Source: Pseudoprimorskyibacter sp. (GTDB taxonomy: Bacteria > Pseudomonadota > Alphaproteobacteria > Rhodobacterales > Rhodobacteraceae). Taken from it: 64,000 nucleotides of DNA. Each line of letters begins with the position of its first letter. The first letter of the stretch is position 1. Below are positions 40,032 through 47,827 of this stretch, piece by piece. The translations under genes were made by a program, and so were the position numbers. The notes beneath the pieces are model-generated. The model was not told the origin of the DNA, searched no databases, and was given only the letters and a program-made list of their open reading frames with translations. The stretch spans positions 1 to 64,000 of the forward strand of contig JAQXDR010000003.1 of NCBI GenBank assembly GCA_029251265.1, given 5' to 3'.

Positions 40032-40697
40032 TCAGGTATCGCACCGAAGACCTTCGATCTGGAGATCAAATCCATCCTTGATGTGGTCGGTAAAGACTTC
40101 AAGTGCGTGCGTCTTATCACCTGTGGCAATGACCTCTACCAAAGCAAGATGATTGCCCAACGACTTTTCAAGATCTATATTTCCGATGGTTGCAAATAGG
40201 TGAAAGGCCATCGCCTTTCCCCAAATCATGTCAAACATCTCTAACAAAAAGCGGTTACCAGCCATTTCAACAAAGGCACGGTGGATACTTCTGTTGGCGG
40301 TAAAATAATCACGCGTCGCCGTTTTGCGTGTCGATTCTTGGCGACGAATCAATGTGCCTAGTGCCTCCAGATCCTGTTTGGTCGCATTTTCAGTCAGGAT
40401 ACGCGCTGCTTGACCTTCTATTGCGGCGCGCGCCTGATAGAGCTGGCGCACCTCACCTTCATCCATACGGGCCAACCTAAAGCCACCACTGGCCGCCGTC
40501 GTCAGCACACCCTCTTTTTCGAGGCGCAACAACGCCTCGCGCACAGGCGTGCGACTAATTTGCAGCTGCGCCGCCAGCTTTTCCTGTACCAGCCGGTCGT
40601 TTTTGCCTATTTCCTGATCCATGATGGCCTCGACCAATTGGTCATAGACCTGATCAGCCAATCGGATTCGTTCGGTTTTGATACCTTTAAGGGCCAT
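40032..40697 (-). CDS. GntR-family regulator, FadR/FCD subfamily
   Basis: 221 residues from ATG 40697 (MALKGIKTERIRLADQVYDQL); an upstream in-frame start at 40802 would read through the operators. Winged HTH (GKNDRLVQEKLAAQLQISRTPVREALLRLEKEGVL, residues 30-65), then an all-helical FCD effector domain (RAAIEGQAARILTE, HRAFVEMAGN, HLALVEVIATGDKTHALEVFTDHI) with metal-binding His positions. It is divergent from the glx-like operon; near-identical boxes at 40725, 40780 and 45821 suggest autoregulation and control of the microcompartment operon. Confidence 0.9.
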   Translation of the reverse strand: MALKGIKTERIRLADQVYDQLVEAIMDQEIGKNDRLVQEKLAAQLQISRTPVREALLRLEKEGVLTTAASGGFRLARMDEGEVRQLYQARAAIEGQAARILTENATKQDLEALGTLIRRQESTRKTATRDYFTANRSIHRAFVEMAGNRFLLEMFDMIWGKAMAFHLFATIGNIDLEKSLGNHLALVEVIATGDKTHALEVFTDHIKDGFDLQIEGLRCDT

Positions 40698-40724
40698 TTC
40701 GCCATACCGCTTTATCGTATTTCT

Positions 40725-40738
40725 GCATTCAGTATACG
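40725..40738. promoter_or_regulatory. GntR operator candidate, gntR side
   Basis: Minus strand reads CGTATACTGAATGC, twelve of fourteen identical to the plus-strand CGCATACTGAATAC at 40780-40793. It lies 27 bases upstream of the gntR ATG in the opposite orientation to the other copy, as expected for an autoregulated divergent pair. Confidence 0.55.
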
Positions 40739-40779
40739 AAAAAACAGGTGACGAAAAGCCGAAAGAGCTTGAATGATTT

Positions 40780-40801
40780 CGCATACTGAATACAGTATTC
40801 A
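40780..40801. promoter_or_regulatory. GntR operator candidate, glx side
   Basis: TGAATAC-A-GTATTCA (40787-40801) is a perfect 15-base palindrome, preceded by CGCATAC. The 14-mer TGAATACAGTATTC is matched at twelve positions by TGAATACCGTATAC at 45821-45834. It ends 21 bases before the start of the first glx-like gene. Confidence 0.65.
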
Positions 40802-40822
40802 AAAATCACGGGAGGCTCTGAT

Positions 40823-41767
40823 ATGTGTGGCATCGCGGGACGAATTCTGTCGACCCCTGGAACCGTAGGGCGCGATCTTGTAAACCTGATGGACGCCCAA
40901 AAACATCGTGGGGCCGACAGTACCGGCTTTGCAGTTTATACGGCACCGCGCGATACCGGGTATGTTCTGCGCGGAATGGGGTTTGACAAAAACAAATTGG
41001 ACCATGATCTGGATGATGTTCAGCATCTGCTTAAACAAAATGGTGGGGACCTGTTAGGCGATCCGGTTATTTTAACCGACGCGAACAAGCACTATTGTTT
41101 TCGGTTGGAAATATCAGATCCGAAAGATCTAACCGCCTGGGTGCGTGATGCAGATACGCTTTGTGACCGGATCGAAATACAGTCCTGCGGTCGCAGTCTG
41201 GAAATTATCAAAGACATTGGTGGTGCTGAAGAGGTGGCCAACAAACACGGTGTCAGGGATATGATCGGCTCTCACGGCTTGGGTCACGCTCGTTTAGCGA
41301 CCGAATCTAGCGTGCTGCCCAATGCAAGCCATCCGTTTTGGGCACGACCGTTTTCCGACGTAGCCATCGTCCACAATGGCCAGATCACAGATTACTTCAC
41401 TCAAAGGGATCGTCTTCGACGGCAGGGGTATCAATTCCTCACGGAAAACGACAGCGAACTGATTGCGGTCTGGGTATCAGATCAAATGCAAGCCGGACTG
41501 ACGATGGAGCAGGCTCTGAAAAAATCAATTACATCGATTGATGGTGTCTTTACTTTCATGATCGCGACGCAAGACGGCATAGGTTTTGCCAAAGACCGCT
41601 TTGCCATGAAACCCTTGGTCGTCATTGATCAGGCGGGGGATCTGGCCGCAGCCACAGAAGAACAGGCCGTGCGCAGGGTATTTGCCGAGGAAAGCGATGT
41701 CATCAATCATGACGGGCCTAGCCTGTTTGGCATCTGGGGTGTTGGCAATCGGAGTCTGGCAGCATGA
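40823..41767 (+). CDS. glxB: Class II glutamine amidotransferase (GlxB / MgsA-like)
   Basis: 314 residues. Ntn amidotransferase domain with Cys2 as nucleophile (MCGIAGRI), HRGADSTGFAVY, GLGHARLATES and FSDVAIVHNGQITDYF. It corresponds to the first domain of GltB as a separate protein, as in the rhizobial glx set and in N-methylglutamate synthase subunit A. It would release ammonia or transfer the amino group from a gamma-glutamyl amide. RBS GGGAGG upstream. It overlaps the next gene by four bases. Substrate, glutamine or a gamma-glutamyl-alkylamide, is not determinable from sequence. Confidence 0.85.
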   Translation: MCGIAGRILSTPGTVGRDLVNLMDAQKHRGADSTGFAVYTAPRDTGYVLRGMGFDKNKLDHDLDDVQHLLKQNGGDLLGDPVILTDANKHYCFRLEISDPKDLTAWVRDADTLCDRIEIQSCGRSLEIIKDIGGAEEVANKHGVRDMIGSHGLGHARLATESSVLPNASHPFWARPFSDVAIVHNGQITDYFTQRDRLRRQGYQFLTENDSELIAVWVSDQMQAGLTMEQALKKSITSIDGVFTFMIATQDGIGFAKDRFAMKPLVVIDQAGDLAAATEEQAVRRVFAEESDVINHDGPSLFGIWGVGNRSLAA

Positions 41768-42456
41768 CGGAAACAATTATCGACGTTGGACAGCGACACA
41801 TCCGAGACATCAACCAAGACATGCAGGCAGCCGCGGCCCGAGGCGAGGCGATGCGCGTGATCAACACGTTGTCACGGCACAATCTGGGCGTAGGCCTGCC
41901 GGATGCAGCCCACCTTAGCTTTGAAGGGTCCGTCGGATATTACTGCGGTGGCTTGAATACCGGCGCCCGAATCGAGATTGAACGTAACTGCGGCTGGGCC
42001 TTGGGTGAAGGCATGGCCAAAGGCCATATCACCGTAGGCGGTTATGCCGGCATGTCCTGCGGTGCCGCAATGATTGGCGGAACTATTCATGTCAAAGGGA
42101 ATGCAGGTCCCCGATGCGGCGTGGCCATGAAAGGCGGCAACATCGTGGTCGAAGGCAAAATCGGCTATCAATCCGGCTTTATGGCACATGCCGGAAAAAT
42201 CATTGCCCTTGGCGGCGCAGGTGCGTCATGCGCGGATGCCTTATGGCAAGGCGAAGTCTGGGTCGCGGGTGATGTCGAAAGCCTTGGCGTTGACGTTGAT
42301 GTGATCGAGCCCACCGCCGAAGAGGTTGCCGAAGTCGACGCCATCCTTGACCCACTTGGGCTGGTCGACAGCAGCCGCAACTGGCGCAAAATGGTGTCTG
42401 GCCAGCGACTTTGGTTCTTTGAAAGCCGCGATGCAAACGCCTGGCTGATGATCTAA
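41764..42456 (+). CDS. glxC: GXGXG-motif protein (GlxC / MgsB-like, GltB C-terminal domain)
   Basis: 230 residues. Right-handed beta-helix domain of glutamate synthase as a free subunit: repeated glycine patterns GSVGYYCGGLNTGARIEIE, GGYAGMSCGAAMIGGTIHVKGNAG and GGNIVVEGKIGYQSGFMAHAGKI (spread over residues 56-150). In GltB this domain shapes the ammonia channel and supports the FMN domain. Start overlaps the GlxB-like stop. Members of this three-part set occur in glx loci and in N-methylglutamate synthase. Confidence 0.87.
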   Translation: MTETIIDVGQRHIRDINQDMQAAAARGEAMRVINTLSRHNLGVGLPDAAHLSFEGSVGYYCGGLNTGARIEIERNCGWALGEGMAKGHITVGGYAGMSCGAAMIGGTIHVKGNAGPRCGVAMKGGNIVVEGKIGYQSGFMAHAGKIIALGGAGASCADALWQGEVWVAGDVESLGVDVDVIEPTAEEVAEVDAILDPLGLVDSSRNWRKMVSGQRLWFFESRDANAWLMI

Positions 42457-42521
42457 CCACTGCGTCCAAATATCCGCTCACCCCTCCACCTTCATTGCAT
42501 CCCCAACCCGGGAGACGACAT

Positions 42522-43946
42522 ATGGCAGACCAAGACCCCTCCCCCTACGAATATCCCTTTGACATGCCACCTGAAGAGGAGGTGCGTTTTCAAGACGCTG
42601 GTGCCGACGAGACCCGCCCCGCAGGCGTCCCGTCCTCTTACGACGTCGGGGGATCGACCCGATGGACACCAGAGGCGATTTCCGAGGTGCACGCTCTTGC
42701 TCAGCTGGGCCGCTATCAGGTGCGCGGATATAACACGTTCAACAAAAGCCTACCGACATTCGACGATCTTACGTTTGTACCTGCAACGATGACGAGGCTC
42801 CCGCTGGAAGGTTACCGGGAAAGCTGCGATACCAATACGGTTCTCGGAGGCGGACGGGGGCTGGTAGAAAAACCGATAAAGTTAAAAATCCCGATATATA
42901 TTGCCTCCATGTCTTTCGGGGCATTGTCCGCATCAGCCAAGGCATCGCTTGGATACGGGTCATCCAAGGTGGGATCCATGACCTGCACCGGCGAGGGCGG
43001 AATGCTCGAAGAAGAACGCGCCGCATCACAAACCTTGGTCTACCAGATGAGCCCTGCACGCTACGGTGTGGACTTGGATCACCTGCGCCGCGCGGACGGG
43101 CTGGAACTGGTCGTAGGACAAGGGGCCAAGCCGGGGACAGGGGGGCTGCTTTTGGGCATGAAGGTCTCTCCGCGGGTGTCACAGATGCGCACCCTGCCGG
43201 AGGGTGTCGATCAACGTTCCACAATCCGTCACCCTGATTTTCTGGGCGCTGATGACCTTGCCGTCAAAATTGAGGAACTGCGGATCGCCACAAACTATCA
43301 GGTGCCTATATTCATCAAAATGGGGGCAACACGTCCGCGCTTTGATGTGGCCGTCGCCGCCAAAGCCGGAGCAGATGTCATCGTTGTGGATGGCGCCGAG
43401 GGCGGCACGGGGGCCTCACCGGAATTGCTGTTGAACCATACCGGAATACCCAATATTTCCGCCATTCGCGCCGCACGCGAGGCATTGGATGACTGCGGCA
43501 TGACCGGCAAGGTTTCTCTGGTCGCTGCTGGTGGTATCAGGTCCGGCGTTGATGCTGCAAAATGCCTGGCCCTGGGCGCGGATGCCGTCATGATTGGCAA
43601 CGGCGCGATGATCGCGCTTGGCTGCAACTCTCCACGATATCTGGACGACTACGCAGCTCTCGGAACATCCCCCGGCGCCTGTCACCACTGCCATACCGGA
43701 AGATGTCCGGTCGGTGTTGCCACGCAGGACCCCGAGCTTGAGGCCCGTATGAATCCCGCCGCAGGCGCCGAACGCGTCGCCCGCTATCTGACCGCCATGA
43801 CGATGGAAATCACCGCCTTGGCAAAAGCCTGCGGAAAATCGTCTGTCCACAATCTGGAAGTCGAGGATTTGCGCGCCCTGAGTTTCGAGGCATCCGCCTT
43901 TACCGGCGTTAAGATGGCAGGCATAGACAAGGCGTTCGAGTGGTGA
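42522..43946 (+). CDS. glxD: FMN/Fe-S glutamate-synthase-like subunit (GlxD / MgsC-like)
   Basis: 474 residues from ATG 42522 (MADQDPSPYEY; GGGAG 8 bases upstream; a 9-codon longer start is less likely). Central GltB domain as a free protein: SMSFGALSASAKASLGYGS, CTGEGGM, GQGAKPGTGGLLLGMKVS, VDGAEGGTGASPELLLNH and the cysteine cluster CHHCHTGRCPVGVATQ for a 3Fe-4S-type centre. It would use FMN to reduce an imino-glutamate-type intermediate. No GltD-like electron donor is adjacent. It overlaps the class I amidotransferase start. Confidence 0.88.
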   Translation: MADQDPSPYEYPFDMPPEEEVRFQDAGADETRPAGVPSSYDVGGSTRWTPEAISEVHALAQLGRYQVRGYNTFNKSLPTFDDLTFVPATMTRLPLEGYRESCDTNTVLGGGRGLVEKPIKLKIPIYIASMSFGALSASAKASLGYGSSKVGSMTCTGEGGMLEEERAASQTLVYQMSPARYGVDLDHLRRADGLELVVGQGAKPGTGGLLLGMKVSPRVSQMRTLPEGVDQRSTIRHPDFLGADDLAVKIEELRIATNYQVPIFIKMGATRPRFDVAVAAKAGADVIVVDGAEGGTGASPELLLNHTGIPNISAIRAAREALDDCGMTGKVSLVAAGGIRSGVDAAKCLALGADAVMIGNGAMIALGCNSPRYLDDYAALGTSPGACHHCHTGRCPVGVATQDPELEARMNPAAGAERVARYLTAMTMEITALAKACGKSSVHNLEVEDLRALSFEASAFTGVKMAGIDKAFEW

Positions 43947-44638
43947 GGATTGCGGTTCTTGATCTGTCCTACTGGCCGGCGGAATATATGAGCGGTCAGC
44001 CAAAATTTGGCGAGGAACTGGCGCGCTGGATGGCGCGTGGATTACCCGATGCGGTGTTTACCGTGATTGACGTGGTCGAAGGCGACCCCCTGCCCGAAGC
44101 TTTGGACTTTGATGGCTACTTGGTGTCCGGGTCAGACAAGGGAGTGTATGATGATCCTGTCTGGATGGCACCCCTTCGCATGTTTTTACTGGCTGCAAAG
44201 GCAGCTGGTCGTCCCCTTTTGGGTGTCTGTTTCGGTCACCAGATCATGGCGGATGTTTTTGGTGGCAAGGCTGAAAAGGTTGGGCCTCCGATCGTGGGCG
44301 TGCGCACATTTGACATAGGTGGCGTCAAACATGCAGCGCATGTCTGGCACCAGGATCAGGTCACCCGCGTGCCACCGGGTGCCTCGGTCATTGCACGAGC
44401 GGACTATTGTCCATTGGCCGGACTGGCCTATGATTTTCCGGCGCTTTCAGTACAATTTCACCCCGAATACGAGGCCCATTATATGGGCGGGTTTTTAAAG
44501 CGCGCCCGTGGCAACGTTTTGGAAAACGCAGCAACCGATGTTGCCCTTGGCGAAATTGACGCAGGAAACGTGCAACCTGACCTGTTTGCAAAACAGGCCG
44601 CTGCCTTTTTTCGAACCGCGGTCCCTGATCCCGGTTAG
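43940..44638 (+). CDS. Class I glutamine amidotransferase-like hydrolase
   Basis: 232 residues from GTG 43940 (a second GTG follows at once). Triad glutamine amidotransferase fold: Cys97 in GVCFGHQIMA, His174 and Glu176 in VQFHPEYEAH. Resembles the GuaA-amidotransferase-like group rather than PuuD, but an equivalent role, hydrolysis of a gamma-glutamyl bond, fits the glutamine-synthetase-like ligase nearby. It overlaps glxD by 7 bases; its stop overlaps that of the convergent flavoenzyme by four bases. Confidence 0.8.
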   Translation: MVRIAVLDLSYWPAEYMSGQPKFGEELARWMARGLPDAVFTVIDVVEGDPLPEALDFDGYLVSGSDKGVYDDPVWMAPLRMFLLAAKAAGRPLLGVCFGHQIMADVFGGKAEKVGPPIVGVRTFDIGGVKHAAHVWHQDQVTRVPPGASVIARADYCPLAGLAYDFPALSVQFHPEYEAHYMGGFLKRARGNVLENAATDVALGEIDAGNVQPDLFAKQAAAFFRTAVPDPG

Positions 44639-45786
44639 CGGCCAGACGGGCTCTCTTTGGGGCTCAACTTGCGCCGCCCTGCGACCTTGAACCGGTCCGG
44701 AGTGCCAAAATCCTTTAAACCGACACCCGTCGCATATTCCGCGAAAATTGGTGCATGTTTGAAAAGGTGGCCAGAACATCCGCCTGCAAACAGCACATTT
44801 TCATGCTCTGGATGCCAATCAAGGACAAAGTGCGTGTCCGGTGTCAGGATAATCTGGTTGAACTTGGAATCGACCACACGTTCGCCCACAAGACCGGGAA
44901 ACCGTCGTTCGATATAACTGCGCGTCCGGCCAAGCGTTTCCTGCCGGATCAAGCGTTCATCGTTGTCGAGGTCAATCTTGTCCGGAATAACAACGGCCGC
45001 TTTGACGCCTGAGCCTTCGGAAGACGGCAGACCAAAAGATCCCTGCCCATGGTCGATCCAGCATGGCATATGGGTCATGTCGAACATCTCGGACCCATCC
45101 GGTGTAGACGTATACAGGACATTGACGCCGACGATGGTAGAGATCGGTTTGATTGTGCGCGGAAACATATCAGCCATCCACGGACCCGTTGAAATAATGA
45201 TCAGGTCTGCTTCTAACGGTGCACCGTCCAGCATCGGACGCTCGGACTTGTCTGTCGTGACATGTCCCCGCCTGACAACCCCTCCGGCCTGACGAAACAG
45301 TCCAAGCGCTGTGATAACGCAGCGATGGGCCATCAACATGCCTGCCTCGGGCTCGAACAACGCATACGAGATATCGTCAACTTTGAACTGTGGAAAGCGA
45401 CTTTCGATATCTTGTTTGGAAAAACGGTAGTAGGGCACACCAACCCGATCGAATGTGTCGGATGTCGAATCTTCCCAATCGCAGTGACCTTCGGTGGCTA
45501 AAATCAATGCGCCACATTCATACATGAGATTCTGACCGCTTTCAGCCTGAAGTTCCAACCAGCGACTGCGGCTCTCTCGGGCCCATCGCGTGTAGAATTC
45601 ATCCCGACCCGAAATGGCGCGGATCACCCGGTTATAGTCTGTCGACGATGCGCGCGCGTGTCCCGGTTCCCAACGGTCAATCAATGTGACCGATTCACCG
45701 CGACGTTGCAGCTGCAACGCCGTCATCACGCCGACGATACCACCGCCCACCACAATAACTGAACTCTGTGCCCGGTTGCGTATCAT
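44635..45786 (-). CDS. Monomeric sarcosine oxidase-like FAD enzyme
   Basis: 383 residues from ATG 45786 (MIRNRAQSSVIVVGGG); the longer frame from 45915 would cross the operator. FAD motif VIVVGGGIVGVMTALQLQRRGESVTLID. The C-terminal TPDTHFVLDWHPEHENVLFAGGCSGHLFKHAPIF (spread over residues 310-345) closely follows the monomeric sarcosine oxidase / N-methyltryptophan oxidase pattern. In that group a Cys a few residues before TPD carries the flavin covalently. Here that position appears to be Asn (KFNQIILTPD), so FAD may be non-covalent. It would oxidise a secondary amine or N-alkyl amino acid. It is divergent from the microcompartment operon. Confidence 0.82.
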   Translation of the reverse strand: MIRNRAQSSVIVVGGGIVGVMTALQLQRRGESVTLIDRWEPGHARASSTDYNRVIRAISGRDEFYTRWARESRSRWLELQAESGQNLMYECGALILATEGHCDWEDSTSDTFDRVGVPYYRFSKQDIESRFPQFKVDDISYALFEPEAGMLMAHRCVITALGLFRQAGGVVRRGHVTTDKSERPMLDGAPLEADLIIISTGPWMADMFPRTIKPISTIVGVNVLYTSTPDGSEMFDMTHMPCWIDHGQGSFGLPSSEGSGVKAAVVIPDKIDLDNDERLIRQETLGRTRSYIERRFPGLVGERVVDSKFNQIILTPDTHFVLDWHPEHENVLFAGGCSGHLFKHAPIFAEYATGVGLKDFGTPDRFKVAGRRKLSPKESPSGR

Positions 45787-45820
45787 GGCAAAGATTTCCC
45801 TTGTCAGGTGGCTGGTTATA

Positions 45821-45841
45821 TGAATACCGTATACAGAATAC
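45821..45841. promoter_or_regulatory. GntR operator candidate, microcompartment operon
   Basis: Three consecutive seven-base units TGAATAC, CGTATAC, AGAATAC. The first two match the palindrome at 40787-40800 at twelve of fourteen positions. It is centred in the 93-base divergent region between the flavoenzyme and the glutamine-synthetase-like gene, so one protein could regulate both. Confidence 0.6.
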
Positions 45842-45879
45842 ACGAAAATACAATGGCAAAACACAAGGGAGAGTGCGCG

Positions 45880-47184
45880 ATGGATAGGGATTTTTCTTTG
45901 CCAGACGGAACACATACCGTCATTCTAGGCATAGGAGATACCAACGGCATTATGCGCGGCAAGCGTATTCCAGCCAGTCACTGGGACACGATTTGCAAGC
46001 AAGGCAACGCGTTGTCGATCGCAATGCTCGCCATTGATATGAACTGCGATGTCTGGGACACGCCCTACGTGAACTTCGACAACGGCTACCCTGATATGCA
46101 TATGTTTCCGTTAACCAAACCGGTTTCTGTTCCTTGGGAAGCTGGAGTGGCCATCTGCTTTGGGCGTGCCGAAGGGGTGGATCAGAAGCCGGTTCCGATT
46201 GATCCCCGCAACGCGCTGATTGCGCAGGTTGACCGCGCGCGTGCGATGGGTTTCGACATCATGTGCGGAACCGAGTTGGAATTCTACCTTTTAGATCCCG
46301 AAACGGGACGTCCACGCGACAGCGGAATCGATGTGTATGGCTTGTCCCGCGCCGCTGAAATGGAACATGTGTTAGGGCCCATCAGGTCGCAGATAAATGA
46401 ATGCGGTGTTCCAATAGAACAGTCCAACCCCGAATATGCAGCGGGACAGGTCGAGGTAAACATCCGCTACGGCGATGCCTTGCAGGCGGCTGACCGCGTG
46501 GTGCTTTTCAAGACATTGGTAAAGCAACTTGCCGTGTCGCAGAACTATCTTGCAACCTTTATGCCCAAACCGTTTTTTGAGGAATCCGGAAACGGTTTTC
46601 ACACCCATTATTCGCTTTGGCGGGACGGTCAGAATATGATGTCGGATGGCGGCAAGATATCGGCCACCGGCAAAGCATTCGTCGCGGGCCTTCAAAAACG
46701 CATGTGTGAAATGTCAATCTGCTGCTCTGGTACGGTCAATGGATATCGGCGTCGCCAACCCTACACATTCTGCCCCATCAACACCGCTTGGGGATATGAT
46801 AATCGAACCGTCGGTCTTCGTGTAATAGAAGCGCATGATCCCTCGCACAGCAGCAAAGTGCGTGTTGAAAAACGTGACGCAGGGGCCGATGCCAACCCCT
46901 ATCTGCTGCTAGCCGCGGAAATAGCCGCCGGACTGGATGGCATAGAACAGGGGCTTGAGCCCGCAGATCCCGTACTGGGCAACGCCTATGAAGAAGCCGA
47001 CGCCACACCATTGCCGACAGATCTGGGCACCGCCATCGGGCTGGCCCGAGGCTCTGACTGGCTCAAGGGTGTTCTGGGCGACCTGCTTTGGGAGCTGACC
47101 TGTCAGCAGGCAGAACGCGAGCAGGGATTTTTTGAACAGCAAGTCACACAGGTCGAACTGGACCGATACCTCAGGACGTTCTGA
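45880..47184 (+). CDS. Glutamine-synthetase-family ligase (gamma-glutamyl-amine synthetase candidate)
   Basis: 434 residues from ATG 45880 (MDRDFSLPDGTHTV; AAGGGAGAG six bases upstream); the frame's earlier starts lie in the operator. Catalytic GS motifs: GTELEFYLLDPETG (metal Glu), NPEYAAGQVEVNIRYGDAL, GNGFHTHYSLW (ATP-binding His), and NGYRRRQPYTFCPINTAWGYDNRTVGLRV. It is shorter than housekeeping GlnA and closer in layout to PuuA/GmaS-type ligases, which join glutamate to an amine using ATP. It opens the microcompartment operon; its stop overlaps the BMC-P start (TGATG). Confidence 0.85.
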   Translation: MDRDFSLPDGTHTVILGIGDTNGIMRGKRIPASHWDTICKQGNALSIAMLAIDMNCDVWDTPYVNFDNGYPDMHMFPLTKPVSVPWEAGVAICFGRAEGVDQKPVPIDPRNALIAQVDRARAMGFDIMCGTELEFYLLDPETGRPRDSGIDVYGLSRAAEMEHVLGPIRSQINECGVPIEQSNPEYAAGQVEVNIRYGDALQAADRVVLFKTLVKQLAVSQNYLATFMPKPFFEESGNGFHTHYSLWRDGQNMMSDGGKISATGKAFVAGLQKRMCEMSICCSGTVNGYRRRQPYTFCPINTAWGYDNRTVGLRVIEAHDPSHSSKVRVEKRDAGADANPYLLLAAEIAAGLDGIEQGLEPADPVLGNAYEEADATPLPTDLGTAIGLARGSDWLKGVLGDLLWELTCQQAEREQGFFEQQVTQVELDRYLRTF

Positions 47185-47450
47185 TGCAACTGGCAAAAAT
47201 CACAGGCACGGTAACCGCCACCGCCAAGGACGCTCAACTGGTAGGACAAAAGCTCTTACTGGCCGACCTTGTCGACGGGTACGGAACTGTTTTGACTGCG
47301 GCACAGGTCGCAGTGGATACGATCGGAGCTGGCCCGGGCGATTTGGTCATTGTGACCACAGGCTCTGCTGCACGCATGGGACAGGGATTATCTACCCTGC
47401 CAATAGACTTAACCATTATTGCAATCGTAGATCGGGTCAGCCTGACCTGA
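47184..47450 (+). CDS. Bacterial microcompartment vertex protein, BMC-P (EutN/CcmL family)
   Basis: 88 residues. The complete EutN/CcmL/CsoS4 pattern is visible: [49 protein letters not shown] (split over residues 43-65) and [13 protein letters not shown]. Such proteins form pentamers that close the vertices of the polyhedral shell. One-base overlap with the upstream ligase gene. A single BMC-P gene is enough for closure. There is no other reasonable family for this sequence. Confidence 0.96.
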   Translation: MQLAKITGTVTATAKDAQLVGQKLLLADLVDGYGTVLTAAQVAVDTIGAGPGDLVIVTTGSAARMGQGLSTLPIDLTIIAIVDRVSLT

Positions 47451-47484
47451 ATATGCATATTCTACGCTCTCGGAGGAGACACCT

Positions 47485-47793
47485 ATGGCAAAACCAGCAC
47501 CCGGCCAAATGGCCCTTGGTATGATCGAAACCCGCGGCCTTGTGGGCGCGATTGAGGCCGCAGACGCCATGGTCAAGGCGGCCAGCGTCACGCTGATGGG
47601 CCAGACCAAAGCCGGTGGCGGATTGGTCACCACATTGGTGCGCGGCGAGGTTGGCGCCGTGAAGGCAGCTACAGATGCCGGTGCGGTCGCTGCAAACAAG
47701 GTTGGCGACGTTGTTTCAGTGCATGTGATCGCCCGTCCTCATGATGAGCTGGAAGCAATCCTAGAGACGCTTGGACCGGGCTCCTCATCGTAG
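47485..47793 (+). CDS. Bacterial microcompartment hexameric shell protein, BMC-H
   Basis: 102 residues, one canonical BMC domain: [28 protein letters not shown], pore loop KAGGG (residues 42-46), [21 protein letters not shown], ending VIARPHDEL. Hexamers tile the shell facets; the glycine pore loop suggests a small-molecule pore. RBS GGAGGA 12 bases upstream. A C-terminal tail of 12 residues ([13 protein letters not shown] region) is short. Confidence 0.97.
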   Translation: MAKPAPGQMALGMIETRGLVGAIEAADAMVKAASVTLMGQTKAGGGLVTTLVRGEVGAVKAATDAGAVAANKVGDVVSVHVIARPHDELEAILETLGPGSSS

Positions 47794-47827
47794 GCAACCT
47801 GTCTGATCCAGATCAAAAGGAGCGGCT

